Positions 16,743-24,592 of a stretch of DNA of 64,000 nt are shown here, piece by piece; positions within the stretch are counted from its first letter, which is position 1, and the number at the start of each line of letters is the position of its first letter. The stretch spans positions 372,001-436,000 of the forward strand of contig CAWFWX010000003.1 in assembly GCA_963819635.1 (NCBI GenBank). Direction: 5' to 3'. Made by a program: the position numbers and the translations under genes. The DNA comes from JACVRW01 sp963819635. Lineage in GTDB: Bacteria > Actinomycetota > Thermoleophilia > Solirubrobacterales > Thermoleophilaceae. The notes under the pieces were generated by a model. It was not told the origin of the DNA, did not search any database, and saw nothing but the letters and a program-made list of their open reading frames with translations.

Positions 16743-18002
16743 ATGCGTCGGATTCGCCTGGTTCTCTTCACGCTGGTCTTCGTCGTCGCGCTGCCCGCGA
16801 CCGCGGGCGCGCAGCTCTACACGCCCGGGCGCCTGGTCGACCCTGCGATGGTCAACCCGCCGGACTCGATACCGGCCCCGCCGCGCGGCGAGTACCCGGA
16901 GGACTGGGCGGAGTGCGTGGCCGAGACGAACCCGACCTGGCCGACCGCGCCCCCCGGGATCGACCCGAGGGCGGTCGACCCCGCGACGCCCAACCCGCTG
17001 CTGGGACAGCGCTTCTTCCTCGACCGCCTGGAGCCCGCCTACATGCAGTGGGTGAAGTGGAAGCGCGGTGGCGACACCACCAAGGCGAACACGATCTGGA
17101 AGCTCGCCCGCGAGCCCCGCTTCCGCTGGTTCGGCAAGTTCACGCGGCCGCGGATGCAGAAGAAGATCCGCGGCTACCTCGACCGCGTGCAGTGCGACCA
17201 GCCCGGCACCGTGCCGCTGATGGTCGTGATGCGCCACCAGGGCAAGGGCTGCAGCGGGACCTACCGCGCGGGCGGCGAGGCCGAGGACCGCCGCACGATG
17301 GCGTGGTACGACGACTTCGTCGAGTCGGTGGGCGACGCCCGCGTCGTGATCGCCTTCGAGCCGGACTCGCTCGGCACCGTCGACTGCCTGGCCCACGACC
17401 GCCGCAAGGACCGCCTCGACGTCCTCCGCTACGGCGTCGACAGGCTCTCACAGCTCCCGAACGCGACCATCTACCTCGAGGCGGGCGCCTCGGACTGGGA
17501 GCCGGCCACGCGCACTGCCCAGCAGCTGCGCTACATCGGCATCCAGAAGGTGCGCGGCTTCATGCTCAACGTGACGCATCACGACTGGACGCGCAACAAC
17601 ATCAAGCACGGCATCGAGCTCTCGCGGATGGTCGGCGGCAAGCACTTCATCATCAACACGTCCTACAACGGCCGCGGCCCGCTGCACTACAAGAAGTGGC
17701 TCAACAAGGCCCAGCACAAGTGGCGCCGGATCAACGTCTGGTGCCACCCCGGCCTGCGTGGCCTCGGGCCCGCACCCACGACCGCCACCTCGCACCCGCT
17801 GGTGGACGCCTACATGTACATCAACCGCCCCGGCTACTCGGCCGGCTCATGCAACGGCGGCCCGCTGCCGGTGGGCACCTGGTGGCCGGAGCGCGGGCTG
17901 ATGTACGCCCAGTACGCGACCGACTGGGAGGCGCCGCCGAGGGGCACCGTGCACGGCCTCTTCGAGCGCTACTCGCTGCGCGCGCTGGGCGCGTTCGGCT
18001 AG
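16743..18002 (+). CDS. Secreted GH6-like protein (cellulase family fold, altered catalytic residues)
   Basis: A 419-residue protein with a signal peptide (MRRIRLVLFTLVFVVALPATAGA) and a strong Shine-Dalgarno GAGGAGG at 16732-16738. Family 6 landmarks are clear: CSGTYRAGGE, VIAFEPDSLG (the EPD proton donor), FMLNVTHHDWT, NTSYNGRGP and WCHPGLRGLG. Where GH6 enzymes have RDC this protein has GKGC, and where they have the GESDG catalytic-base loop it reads GYSAGSC. Two Asp normally linked to catalysis therefore seem replaced. It could be a divergent hydrolase or a glycan-binding relative acting outside the cell. Its last bases overlap the end of the convergent mannosyltransferase gene. Confidence 0.82.
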   Translation: MRRIRLVLFTLVFVVALPATAGAQLYTPGRLVDPAMVNPPDSIPAPPRGEYPEDWAECVAETNPTWPTAPPGIDPRAVDPATPNPLLGQRFFLDRLEPAYMQWVKWKRGGDTTKANTIWKLAREPRFRWFGKFTRPRMQKKIRGYLDRVQCDQPGTVPLMVVMRHQGKGCSGTYRAGGEAEDRRTMAWYDDFVESVGDARVVIAFEPDSLGTVDCLAHDRRKDRLDVLRYGVDRLSQLPNATIYLEAGASDWEPATRTAQQLRYIGIQKVRGFMLNVTHHDWTRNNIKHGIELSRMVGGKHFIINTSYNGRGPLHYKKWLNKAQHKWRRINVWCHPGLRGLGPAPTTATSHPLVDAYMYINRPGYSAGSCNGGPLPVGTWWPERGLMYAQYATDWEAPPRGTVHGLFERYSLRALGAFG

Positions 18003-19833
18003 AAGGGCGCCGGCTCCCGCGCCCGCGGGACGCGGATGATCGGCGGGCCGGTCGCCTGGCGGCAGTCGCTCAGGCGGTGGATCTTCACGGTCGGGCCCCG
18101 GCCGGTGGTACTCCGGCGGGTAGTAGTTGTAGGAGAGGTCGAAGCTGAACGGGACCGGGTCGGCGCCGGCGTCGTAGGGGCTGAAGGTCTTGACGACGCG
18201 TGACTCGCGGGCGAGCCGGGCGTAGTAGGCGCGCGCGTCGCGGTCGCCCGTCTGGAGCGCGCGGTCCTGGACCACGTCGGCGGTCATGACGAGGCAGTAG
18301 CCGTAGAGGCGGTAGTCGTCGATGACGCCCGGGTCGAGCACGGCGTGGTAGGCCGACGCCCGAATACCGCCGTCGGGCCGCGCGACGAGCCCGGGCTTGT
18401 ACTGCGCGCAGACGCGCTGGCCGCCGCTCGCCATGTATGACCAGCCCGGCTCCGTCCAGCCGTCGCGTCTCGGGCAGCGGGTGAGCCAGCTCGGCGGATC
18501 GCCGTCTGGATTCGACCGGAACCAGCGCCCCGGCACGGTGGGCTCGACGGAGGCGCGCAGCTCGGGCGGATAGCGAGCCTCGATCCAGTCGCGAGCCTCC
18601 TGGCGGGTGTCGTCGCGGCCGAGGACCTGGGCGCTGCGTATGTCCGCGGCGAGGGGTTGGACGAGAACGACGGCAGTGAGGACGGCGACCGTGACGCCCG
18701 CGATCAGCTGTCCTGGATAGGGGCCCGTATAGGGCCCTAATCCAGGACGATCGCCCTTCAATGCTGTCGTTCTCCGAGCGACCAGCTCCGCCGCCTGGCT
18801 TAGCGCGGCCGCCGCCAGCATCGCCAGCGCGGGGTAGGCCGGCAGCAGCCAGCGCGCCGAAGTAGCGCGACTGCGCGCTCAGGTAGACGAAGAGCGCCAG
18901 GGGGACCGCGATCAGCATCAACCCGCGCACCAGGTCGCGACGCAGCTCGAGCACGGCCCCGACGAGCGCGGCGAAGGCCGCGGCCCAGCCGAGTCCCCAG
19001 GTGAGGCTGTCGAGGTAATAGGACACGCCGCCGGACTCCTGGCCGGGCTTGGGCTGGTCGGCCGCCACCTCGGCCTGATCGCGCAGGTCGCTCCACCAGG
19101 CGTCGAAGGAGTCGAACAGGTAGGGGTTGAGGGCGAGGAAGACCACCCCTGCGAGCAGGCAGCCCAGCGCAAGGCCGGCCACGGCACGAAGCCCGTCGCT
19201 GCGCAGGCGGGCGAGCGCCGCGATCGCCACCGGGATCAGGGCGAGCCCGGCCGTGTACTTGAACGCGACCGCGAGCCCGGCGGCCGCCCCGGCGAGCGCG
19301 AGGTGCCGCACGCGCCCGGTCTCGTACGCCCTCACCGCCAATCCGAGCGAGAGCGCGACCCCGATCATCGCTCCCACGTCCGTCACCGCCACCCGCGAGT
19401 ACGCGACGGGCAGGAACGCGAACGCCAGCAGGGCCGCCGCCACGAGGCCCTCGCGCACTCCCCAGAGCCGGCGTGCGGCCCAGTAGGTCGCCGCCACGCC
19501 GGCCGTGCAGAGCAGCGCCGCGAGCGTGCGCGCGGCGATCCAGATCTCGGTCGGGTTCTTGTCGAACTGGTCGGTGACGTTCCCGAACGGCAGGTCGAAC
19601 AGGAAGCCGAACGGGCCGTACATGGCCCGCAGGACCGCGTACACCAGATACGTGTACGCGGCGGGGTTCTGGTAGTAGCCGGGGTCGAGGTCCTGCCAGA
19701 ACATCTCGACCGCGCGGCTCGTGAAATGCGACCCCTCGTCGATCGAATACACGAACGGGAGCCCGTAGTCGATGTTCCACAGGCGCAGGGCGAGGCCGGC
19801 GACCAGGATCAGGGCGAGCACGAGGCGGTGCAC
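17999..19833 (-). CDS. GT39-like membrane mannosyltransferase (two single-base frameshifts)
   Basis: Polytopic protein starting at GTG 19833. SIDEGSHFTSRAVEMF is the acidic first-loop motif, and FKYTAGLALIPVAI and VFLALNPYLFDS are PMT-clan-like. One extra base near 18855-18860 breaks SRYFG/RWLLPAYPALAMLA, and a second near 18100 breaks YYPPEYHRPGP/TVKIHRLSDC. Removing both gives about 610 residues ending ...REPAPF with its stop at 17999-18001, which overlaps the stop of the GH6-like gene by two bases. Residues ~362-375 (GLGPYTGPYPGQ) come from a 39-base palindromic element. The C-terminal domain is soluble, probably periplasmic. Likely a polyprenyl-phosphate-sugar-dependent transferase (inference). 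Confidence 0.75.
18710..18748 (+). repeat. 39-base palindromic element, copy 1 (inside the mannosyltransferase gene)
   Basis: GTCCTGGAT (18710-18718) pairs with ATCCAGGAC (18740-18748); AGGGGCCC pairs with GGGCCCT around a GTATA loop. On the reverse strand the core GGCCCTATACGGGCC and the outer GTCCTG...CAGGAC arms are identical to the copy in smc at 40350-40388, with the same total length of 39 bases (13 codons). Confidence 0.8.
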
Positions 19834-19841
19834 GCGGCCGC

Positions 19842-19847
19842 ACGTTA
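19842..19847 (-). promoter_or_regulatory. -10 box (TAACGT) of the mannosyltransferase gene
   Basis: Reverse-strand TAACGT ends 8 bases before GTG 19833. The 68-base divergent gap to ribD holds only this box and the ribD box. Confidence 0.45.
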
Positions 19848-19886
19848 GTCAGCGGTCAGGCTCGCGGACCGGGAACCGACCGCTGG

Positions 19887-19892
19887 TACGGT
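19887..19892 (+). promoter_or_regulatory. -10 box (TACGGT) of the riboflavin operon
   Basis: TACGGT ends 9 bases before the ribD ATG at 19902. The gap to the divergent gene is only 68 bases, too short for an FMN riboswitch, so the operon is probably leaderless and not RFN-controlled. Confidence 0.5.
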
Positions 19893-19901
19893 GTTTTCAG
19901 G

Positions 19902-21026
19902 ATGCCGGAGACCGCCGCGACGGATCGCGATTCCAACCATCTTCTGAGGGCAATCGAGCTGGCCGGGCGGGCGCGCGGGCAGACGAGCCCGAACCCGATG
20001 GTCGGCGCGGTCATCGTGAAGAACGAGCAGGTCGTCGGCGAGGGAATCACGCAGCCGCCGGGCGAGGGCCACGCTGAGGTGATGGCGATCGAGGCGGCCG
20101 CCGGCAACACCGCCGGCGCGACGATGTACGTGTCGCTCGAGCCGTGCTGCCATCACGGCCGCACGCCTCCCTGCACCGACGCGATCGTCGCCGCGGGCAT
20201 CGCGCGTGTCGTGATCGCCTCGGACGACCCGACCCCGAAGGCGGCCGGGCGCGGCCCGGGGATCCTGCGCGACGAGGGCGTCAGGGTCGACATGGTCGAC
20301 GGCCACATCGCGGAGGCCGCACGCATGCTGAACCAGCCGTTCCGCAAGCACGCGCGCACCGGCAGGCCGCTCGTGATCTTCAAGTCCGCGATGACGCTCG
20401 ACGGCAAGGTCGCCACCCGCACAGGCGACTCCCAGTGGATCTCGGGCGAGGCCAGCCGCGCCCGAGCGCACCGCTGGCGCGCCGAGTCCGACGCGGTGGC
20501 GGTGGGGATCGGCACCGCGCTCATGGACGACCCCCGCCTGACAGCGCGCGTCGAGGGCGTGGCACGCCAGCCGCGCCGCGTCGTGTTCGACTCCGAGGCG
20601 CGCCTTCCTCTTGACTCCCAGCTCGTCAAGGGCGTTTCCGACATGCCGCTGATCGTGGTCACCTCCCGCGCCGCCTCGCGCACGTCCGTCCAGGCGCTCG
20701 AATCCGCGGGAGTCGACGTGATCGTCGCCACCGGAGAGAACGAGGCCGCGCGCATCGAGCACGCCCTCGACGAGCTGGGCGCGCGCGAGATCCAGTCGCT
20801 CCTGCTCGAGGGCGGGCCGCACCTGGCGGGCGCGTTCCTGGAGGCCGGCGAGATCGACGAGGCGCGCATGTTCCTGGCGCCGCTCCTGATCGGCGGGGCG
20901 AAGGCGAAGACCGCCGTGGAGGGCATCGGCGTGGGGGATATCGCGGCCGGGTCGCGCGCCCTCGCGATCGAGACCGAGCGCATCGAGGACGATGTGCTGA
21001 TCGTCGCCCGTCTGAAGGAGTGGTGA
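19902..21026 (+). CDS. ribD: Bifunctional riboflavin biosynthesis deaminase/reductase RibD
   Basis: A 374-residue two-domain enzyme. The N-terminal deaminase has GHAEVMA and LEPCCHHGRTPPC, which supply the zinc ligands and catalytic Glu; the usual PCSH reads PCCH. The C-terminal reductase begins LVIFKSAMTLDGKVAT and has SDAVAVGIGTALMDDP and LLEGGPHLAGAF. It deaminates the pyrimidine from the GTP cyclohydrolase II product and then reduces the ribosyl chain with NADPH. First gene of a tight operon: ribE follows after one base, at GTG 21028. Confidence 0.96.
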   Translation: MPETAATDRDSNHLLRAIELAGRARGQTSPNPMVGAVIVKNEQVVGEGITQPPGEGHAEVMAIEAAAGNTAGATMYVSLEPCCHHGRTPPCTDAIVAAGIARVVIASDDPTPKAAGRGPGILRDEGVRVDMVDGHIAEAARMLNQPFRKHARTGRPLVIFKSAMTLDGKVATRTGDSQWISGEASRARAHRWRAESDAVAVGIGTALMDDPRLTARVEGVARQPRRVVFDSEARLPLDSQLVKGVSDMPLIVVTSRAASRTSVQALESAGVDVIVATGENEAARIEHALDELGAREIQSLLLEGGPHLAGAFLEAGEIDEARMFLAPLLIGGAKAKTAVEGIGVGDIAAGSRALAIETERIEDDVLIVARLKEW

Positions 21027-21027
21027 G

Positions 21028-21600
21028 GTGTTCACGGGGCTTGTCGCAGGCAAGGGCACCGTTCGCGCGCTCGCGGGCGGGCGGATCCAGGTGGAGACGC
21101 CGCTCGCGGAGGAGCTCAAGCCGGGCGACTCGATAGCCGTCAACGGCGTCTGCCTGACGGCGGTCGAGCGCACCAACGGCTCGTTCGCCGCGGACGTGAT
21201 GCCGGAGACGCTCCGACGCACGTCGCTCGAGCCGCTCGCCGAGGGCGACGAGGTGAACCTGGAGCTCCCGCTGCGGGCCGGCGACCGCCTCGGCGGACAC
21301 GTGATGCAGGGCCACGTGGACGGCACCGGCACGGTCGAGGCCGTGACCGAGGAGGGCAGCTCGAAGGTCGTCCGGATCGGGGCGCCCGCCGAGCTGCTCC
21401 GTTACGTGGTCCAGAAGGGATCGATCGCCGTGGACGGCGTGTCGCTTACCGTTTCCGACGTGGATGACGAGGCATTCGAGGTGTCGCTGATCCCGGAGAC
21501 GCTCGCGCGGACCACGCTCGGCGCGGCTGTGCCGGGCCGGACCGTCAACCTGGAGGTGGACGTGCTGGCGAAGTACGTGGAGAAGCTGAGGGTCCCGTGA
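21028..21600 (+). CDS. ribE: Riboflavin synthase alpha chain
   Basis: A 190-residue protein with two lumazine-binding repeats: MFTGLVAGKGTV with SIAVNGVCLTA in the first, and GHVMQGHVDGTGTV with GSIAVDGVSLTV in the second. It makes riboflavin by dismutation of two 6,7-dimethyl-8-ribityllumazine molecules supplied by RibH. Length is normal for the family (about 200). The GTGA overlap at 21597-21600 couples it to ribBA. Confidence 0.96.
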   Translation: MFTGLVAGKGTVRALAGGRIQVETPLAEELKPGDSIAVNGVCLTAVERTNGSFAADVMPETLRRTSLEPLAEGDEVNLELPLRAGDRLGGHVMQGHVDGTGTVEAVTEEGSSKVVRIGAPAELLRYVVQKGSIAVDGVSLTVSDVDDEAFEVSLIPETLARTTLGAAVPGRTVNLEVDVLAKYVEKLRVP

Positions 21601-22940
21601 CGAATCCCCCGTTCAGCCCGATCGAGGAGGCCATCGAGGACATTCGGGAGGGCCGGATGGTCGTGGTCTGCGACGCGGAGGACCGCGAGAACGAGGGCGA
21701 CCTCACGATGGCGGCGCAGTTCGCCACCCCCGACGCGGTGAACTTCATGGCCACCCACGGCCGCGGGCTCATCTGCCTGGCGCTCACGGGCGAGCGCTGC
21801 GACGAGCTCGGCCTGGACCTGATGGCGGCCAAGAACGAGTCTCCGTTCCAGACCGCGTTCACGGTCTCGGTCGAGGCGCGCGAGGGGATCACCACCGGCA
21901 TCTCGGCCCACGACCGGGCGCACACGATTCAGGTGGCGATCGACCCGGGCTCACGGCCGCACGACCTCGTCCAGCCGGGCCACATCTTCCCGCTGAAGGC
22001 GAGGACCGGCGGCGTGCTCGAGCGCACCGGGCAGACCGAGGCGGCCGTGGACCTCGCGCGGCTGGCGGGCCTCAACGCGTCCGGCGTGATCTGCGAGGTG
22101 ATGAACGACGACGGGACGATGGCGCGCGTCCCGGACCTCGAGCGCTACTGCGCCAAGCACGGGCTGAAGATGATCACCGTGGCCGACCTGATCGCCTACC
22201 GGCGCCGGCACGACAAGCTGATCGAGCGCGTGGTCGAGACGGGGCTGCCGACCAAGTTCGGCGACTTCCAGGTCGTGGGCTTCCGCTCGCTCGTGGACGC
22301 CAAGCACCACGTGGCGATGGTCAAGGGCGAGATCGCCGGCGAGGAGGACGTGCTCGTGCGCGTGCACTCCGAGTGCCTCACCGGCGACGTGTTCCACTCG
22401 CTGCGCTGCGACTGCGGCGAGCAGCTGGAGGACGCGCTCGTGCGGATCCAGCAGGAGGGCCGCGGCGTGCTGCTCTACCTCGCCCAGGAGGGCCGCGGCA
22501 TCGGCCTCCTGAACAAGCTGCGGGCGTACAAGCTGCAGGAGTCGGGCCTCGACACCGTCGACGCCAACATCGAGCTCGGCCTCCCGCCTGACCTCCGCGA
22601 CTACGGCATCGGCGCGCAGATCCTCGTGGACCTCGGCCTCAGCTCGATCCGCCTCCTCACGAACAACCCGAAGAAGATCGTCGGACTGGAGGGCTACGGG
22701 CTGACCGTGACCGATCAGATCCCGATCGAGCACGCCCCCGGCGACCACAACCGCGAGTACCTGCGCGCGAAGAAGGAGCGGCTCGGCCACATGCTCCATC
22801 ACCAGGGCCTGGCGCTCGACGAGGAGATGATCCACGAGCACCGCATGCAGGATCGCGAGCGCGCGCTCGCCGACGACGCCGACCCGTACGGCCAGGGACC
22901 CGCCCCGCGCGGCCCGGGGTACGGCGGAACGCGTGGCTGA
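21597..22940 (+). CDS. ribBA: DHBP synthase / GTP cyclohydrolase II fusion
   Basis: A 447-residue fusion. The RibB half (residues ~1-205) shows DAEDRENEGDL, the metal site, and ATHGRGLICLAL. The RibA half has HSECLTGDVFHSLRCDCGEQL with the zinc-binding cysteines, then YLAQEGRGIGLLNK and LLTNNPKK. It opens both branches of the pathway, making dihydroxybutanone phosphate from ribulose 5-phosphate and the pyrimidine from GTP. A short Arg/Asp-rich tail after RibA is extra. The gene overlaps ribH by 8 bases. Confidence 0.96.
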   Translation: MTNPPFSPIEEAIEDIREGRMVVVCDAEDRENEGDLTMAAQFATPDAVNFMATHGRGLICLALTGERCDELGLDLMAAKNESPFQTAFTVSVEAREGITTGISAHDRAHTIQVAIDPGSRPHDLVQPGHIFPLKARTGGVLERTGQTEAAVDLARLAGLNASGVICEVMNDDGTMARVPDLERYCAKHGLKMITVADLIAYRRRHDKLIERVVETGLPTKFGDFQVVGFRSLVDAKHHVAMVKGEIAGEEDVLVRVHSECLTGDVFHSLRCDCGEQLEDALVRIQQEGRGVLLYLAQEGRGIGLLNKLRAYKLQESGLDTVDANIELGLPPDLRDYGIGAQILVDLGLSSIRLLTNNPKKIVGLEGYGLTVTDQIPIEHAPGDHNREYLRAKKERLGHMLHHQGLALDEEMIHEHRMQDRERALADDADPYGQGPAPRGPGYGGTRG

Positions 22941-23358
22941 CCTCTACGCGGCCTGCGTCGGCCGCTTCTACGAGCAGCTCGCGGAGCGGCTCTTGGACGG
23001 TGCCACGCGCGTCTTCCACGAGGCGGGCGCCAAGGTGGACGTGCACGACGTGCCGGGCGCGTTCGAGCTGCCGCTGGCGGCTCGCTACTGCGCAGAGTCG
23101 GGCCGCTACGCCGGCGTGGCCTGCCTCGGCGCCGTGATCCGCGGCGAGACGGACCACTACGACCTCGTCTGTGCCGAGGCGGCGAGCGGGATCGCGCGCG
23201 TCGGGCTGGACACCGGCGTGCCGTGCTCGTTCGGCGTGCTGACCGTGGACAACATGGAGCAGGCGCTCGCGCGCAGCGGCGGCGGGAAGCGTCACCAGGG
23301 CGAGGACGCGGCGCGCGCGGTCCTCAGGATGGCGGAGCTGCGGCGTGACCTCGCCTGA
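22933..23358 (+). CDS. ribH: 6,7-dimethyl-8-ribityllumazine synthase
   Basis: A 141-residue subunit, slightly short for the family (about 155) because it begins close to the first strand (GTG 22933, MADLYAACVGRFYEQL). PGAFELPLAARY, CLGAVIRGETDHYD (catalytic His region) and PCSFGVLTVDNMEQAL are diagnostic. It condenses the pyrimidine from RibD/RibA with dihydroxybutanone phosphate from RibB, and such enzymes usually form pentamers or icosahedra. It overlaps the aldolase gene that follows by 14 bases. Confidence 0.95.
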   Translation: MADLYAACVGRFYEQLAERLLDGATRVFHEAGAKVDVHDVPGAFELPLAARYCAESGRYAGVACLGAVIRGETDHYDLVCAEAASGIARVGLDTGVPCSFGVLTVDNMEQALARSGGGKRHQGEDAARAVLRMAELRRDLA

Positions 23359-24367
23359 GGTGATCAACCTCTACAGCGACACGCAGACTCGCCCGACCGA
23401 GGCGATGCGAAGGGCGATCGCGTCCGCCGACGTCGCGGACGAGCAGCGGCTCGCCGACCCGACCACCAACAGGCTCCAGGAGCGCGTGGCCGAGCTGCTC
23501 GGACAGGAGGCCGCGCTCTTCCTGCCGACCGGCACGATGTGCAACCAGATCTCGTTCCGGCTGCACGCGCGTCCCGGCGGCGACGAGCTGATCCTCGACC
23601 GGACCGCCCACCCGATCATCGCCGAGGCGGGCGGGCCGGCGAACAACGCGCAGCTGATGATCCACGCGCTCGACGGCGAGGGCGGCATCTTCACGGCGGG
23701 GCAGGTCGAGGCGGCGATCCGCGACCCGGCCAACCGCTACCTGCCGCGCTCGCGAATCGTCTCCGTCGAGCAGACGACGAACATGGGCGGCGGGCGCGTC
23801 TGGCCGCTCGATCAGGTTCGCGAGGTCCTGGACGTGGCGCGCGGACGCGGGCTGCGCACGCACATGGACGGGGCGCGGTTGATGAACGCCGTGGTCGCGT
23901 CGCGCACGAGCGCGGCGGAGTTCGCGGGCGGCTTCGACACGGCATGGCTGGACTTCACGAAGGGGCTCGGCGCGCCGGTCGGCGCCGTGCTGGCCGGCTC
24001 GGGCGACCTGATCGACGAGGCGTGGCGCTGGAAGCAGCAGATGGGCGGTGCCTTTCGCCAGTCGGGAATCGTCGCCGCGGGCTGCCTGTACGCGCTCGAC
24101 CACCACGTCGAGCGGCTCGCGGAGGATCACGACAACGCGCGCGTGCTCGCCGACGGGCTCACCGAGCTCGGCTGCGAGGTGATCGCGCCGGAGACGAACA
24201 TCGTCATCTTCAGCGCGCCGGAGGGCTTCGTCCAGCGAATGGCGGAGCACGGCGTCGAGCTGAGCGGCACTCCCGACGGCCGCGTCCGGGCGGTCACGCA
24301 CCTCGACGTGGACCGGGCCGGCATCGACTCCGCGCTCGAGGCGGCGCGTGCCTCGCTGCTACCCTGA
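23345..24367 (+). CDS. Low-specificity threonine aldolase (PLP enzyme)
   Basis: A 340-residue member of the beta-eliminating lyase/threonine aldolase family: NLYSDTQTRPTEAMR at the N terminus, LPTGTMCNQI, HMDGARLMNA with the Asp that binds the pyridine nitrogen, and WLDFTKGLGAPVGA with the Schiff-base Lys. It cleaves threonine or allo-threonine to glycine and acetaldehyde. It is coupled to the riboflavin genes by a 14-base overlap, an uncommon partnership with no obvious pathway link. The gene ends just before rpmB. Confidence 0.9.
   Translation: MTSPEVINLYSDTQTRPTEAMRRAIASADVADEQRLADPTTNRLQERVAELLGQEAALFLPTGTMCNQISFRLHARPGGDELILDRTAHPIIAEAGGPANNAQLMIHALDGEGGIFTAGQVEAAIRDPANRYLPRSRIVSVEQTTNMGGGRVWPLDQVREVLDVARGRGLRTHMDGARLMNAVVASRTSAAEFAGGFDTAWLDFTKGLGAPVGAVLAGSGDLIDEAWRWKQQMGGAFRQSGIVAAGCLYALDHHVERLAEDHDNARVLADGLTELGCEVIAPETNIVIFSAPEGFVQRMAEHGVELSGTPDGRVRAVTHLDVDRAGIDSALEAARASLLP
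24360..24365 (+). promoter_or_regulatory. -10 box (TACCCT) of rpmB
   Basis: TACCCT overlaps the end of the aldolase gene and finishes 8 bases before GTG 24374. It fits a leaderless rpmB transcript. Confidence 0.45.
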
Positions 24368-24373
24368 CGCGCC

Positions 24374-24565
24374 GTGGCGAAGGTCTGCTACTCGTGTAGA
24401 AAGGGCCCTGCGTTCGGGAACAGCCGCAGCCACTCCATGGTGGCCACGAAGCGGCGGTTCAACCCGAACCTGCAGAAGGTCCGCATCGACGTCGGAGGAA
24501 CCCCCCGGCGCGAGTACGTCTGCACGCGCTGCCTCAAGGCCGGCAAGGTCACCAAGGCGGCTTAG
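24374..24565 (+). CDS. rpmB: 50S ribosomal protein L28
   Basis: A 63-residue L28: AKVCYSCRKGPAFGNSRSHS, then the KRRFNPNLQKVR core and a CTRCLKAGKV end. Two CxxC pairs (residues ~5-8 and ~53-56) make this a zinc-binding form. The order rpmB then a FakA-like gene and recG is widely conserved in Gram-positive bacteria, and it holds here. Confidence 0.95.
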   Translation: MAKVCYSCRKGPAFGNSRSHSMVATKRRFNPNLQKVRIDVGGTPRREYVCTRCLKAGKVTKAA

Positions 24566-24569
24566 ACCG

Positions 24570-24588
24570 CCCTTTGTTGTAAAAAGGG
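24570..24588 (+). terminator. Hairpin between rpmB and fakA
   Basis: CCCTTT (24570-24575) pairs with AAAGGG (24583-24588) around a 7-base loop, 5 bases before the next ATG. No T-run follows it on the forward strand. It may attenuate read-through or shield the fakA start. Confidence 0.4.
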
Positions 24589-24592
24589 TCGG

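Noticed and set aside
16667..16771. Longer start for the Tat sulfatase at 16771
   Set aside because: It would bury the twin-arginine/lipobox signal 35 residues inside and overlap the divergent GH6-like gene; GTG 16666 has a well-placed -10 box.
19834..19901. FMN riboswitch before ribD
   Set aside because: The gap is 68 bases, and the conserved RFN segments and multi-helix junction cannot fit or be seen.
24455..24475. tRNA T-loop-like sequence GGTTCAACCCG
   Set aside because: It lies within rpmB coding sequence and no acceptor, D or anticodon stem can be built around it. No tRNA gene was found in the window.
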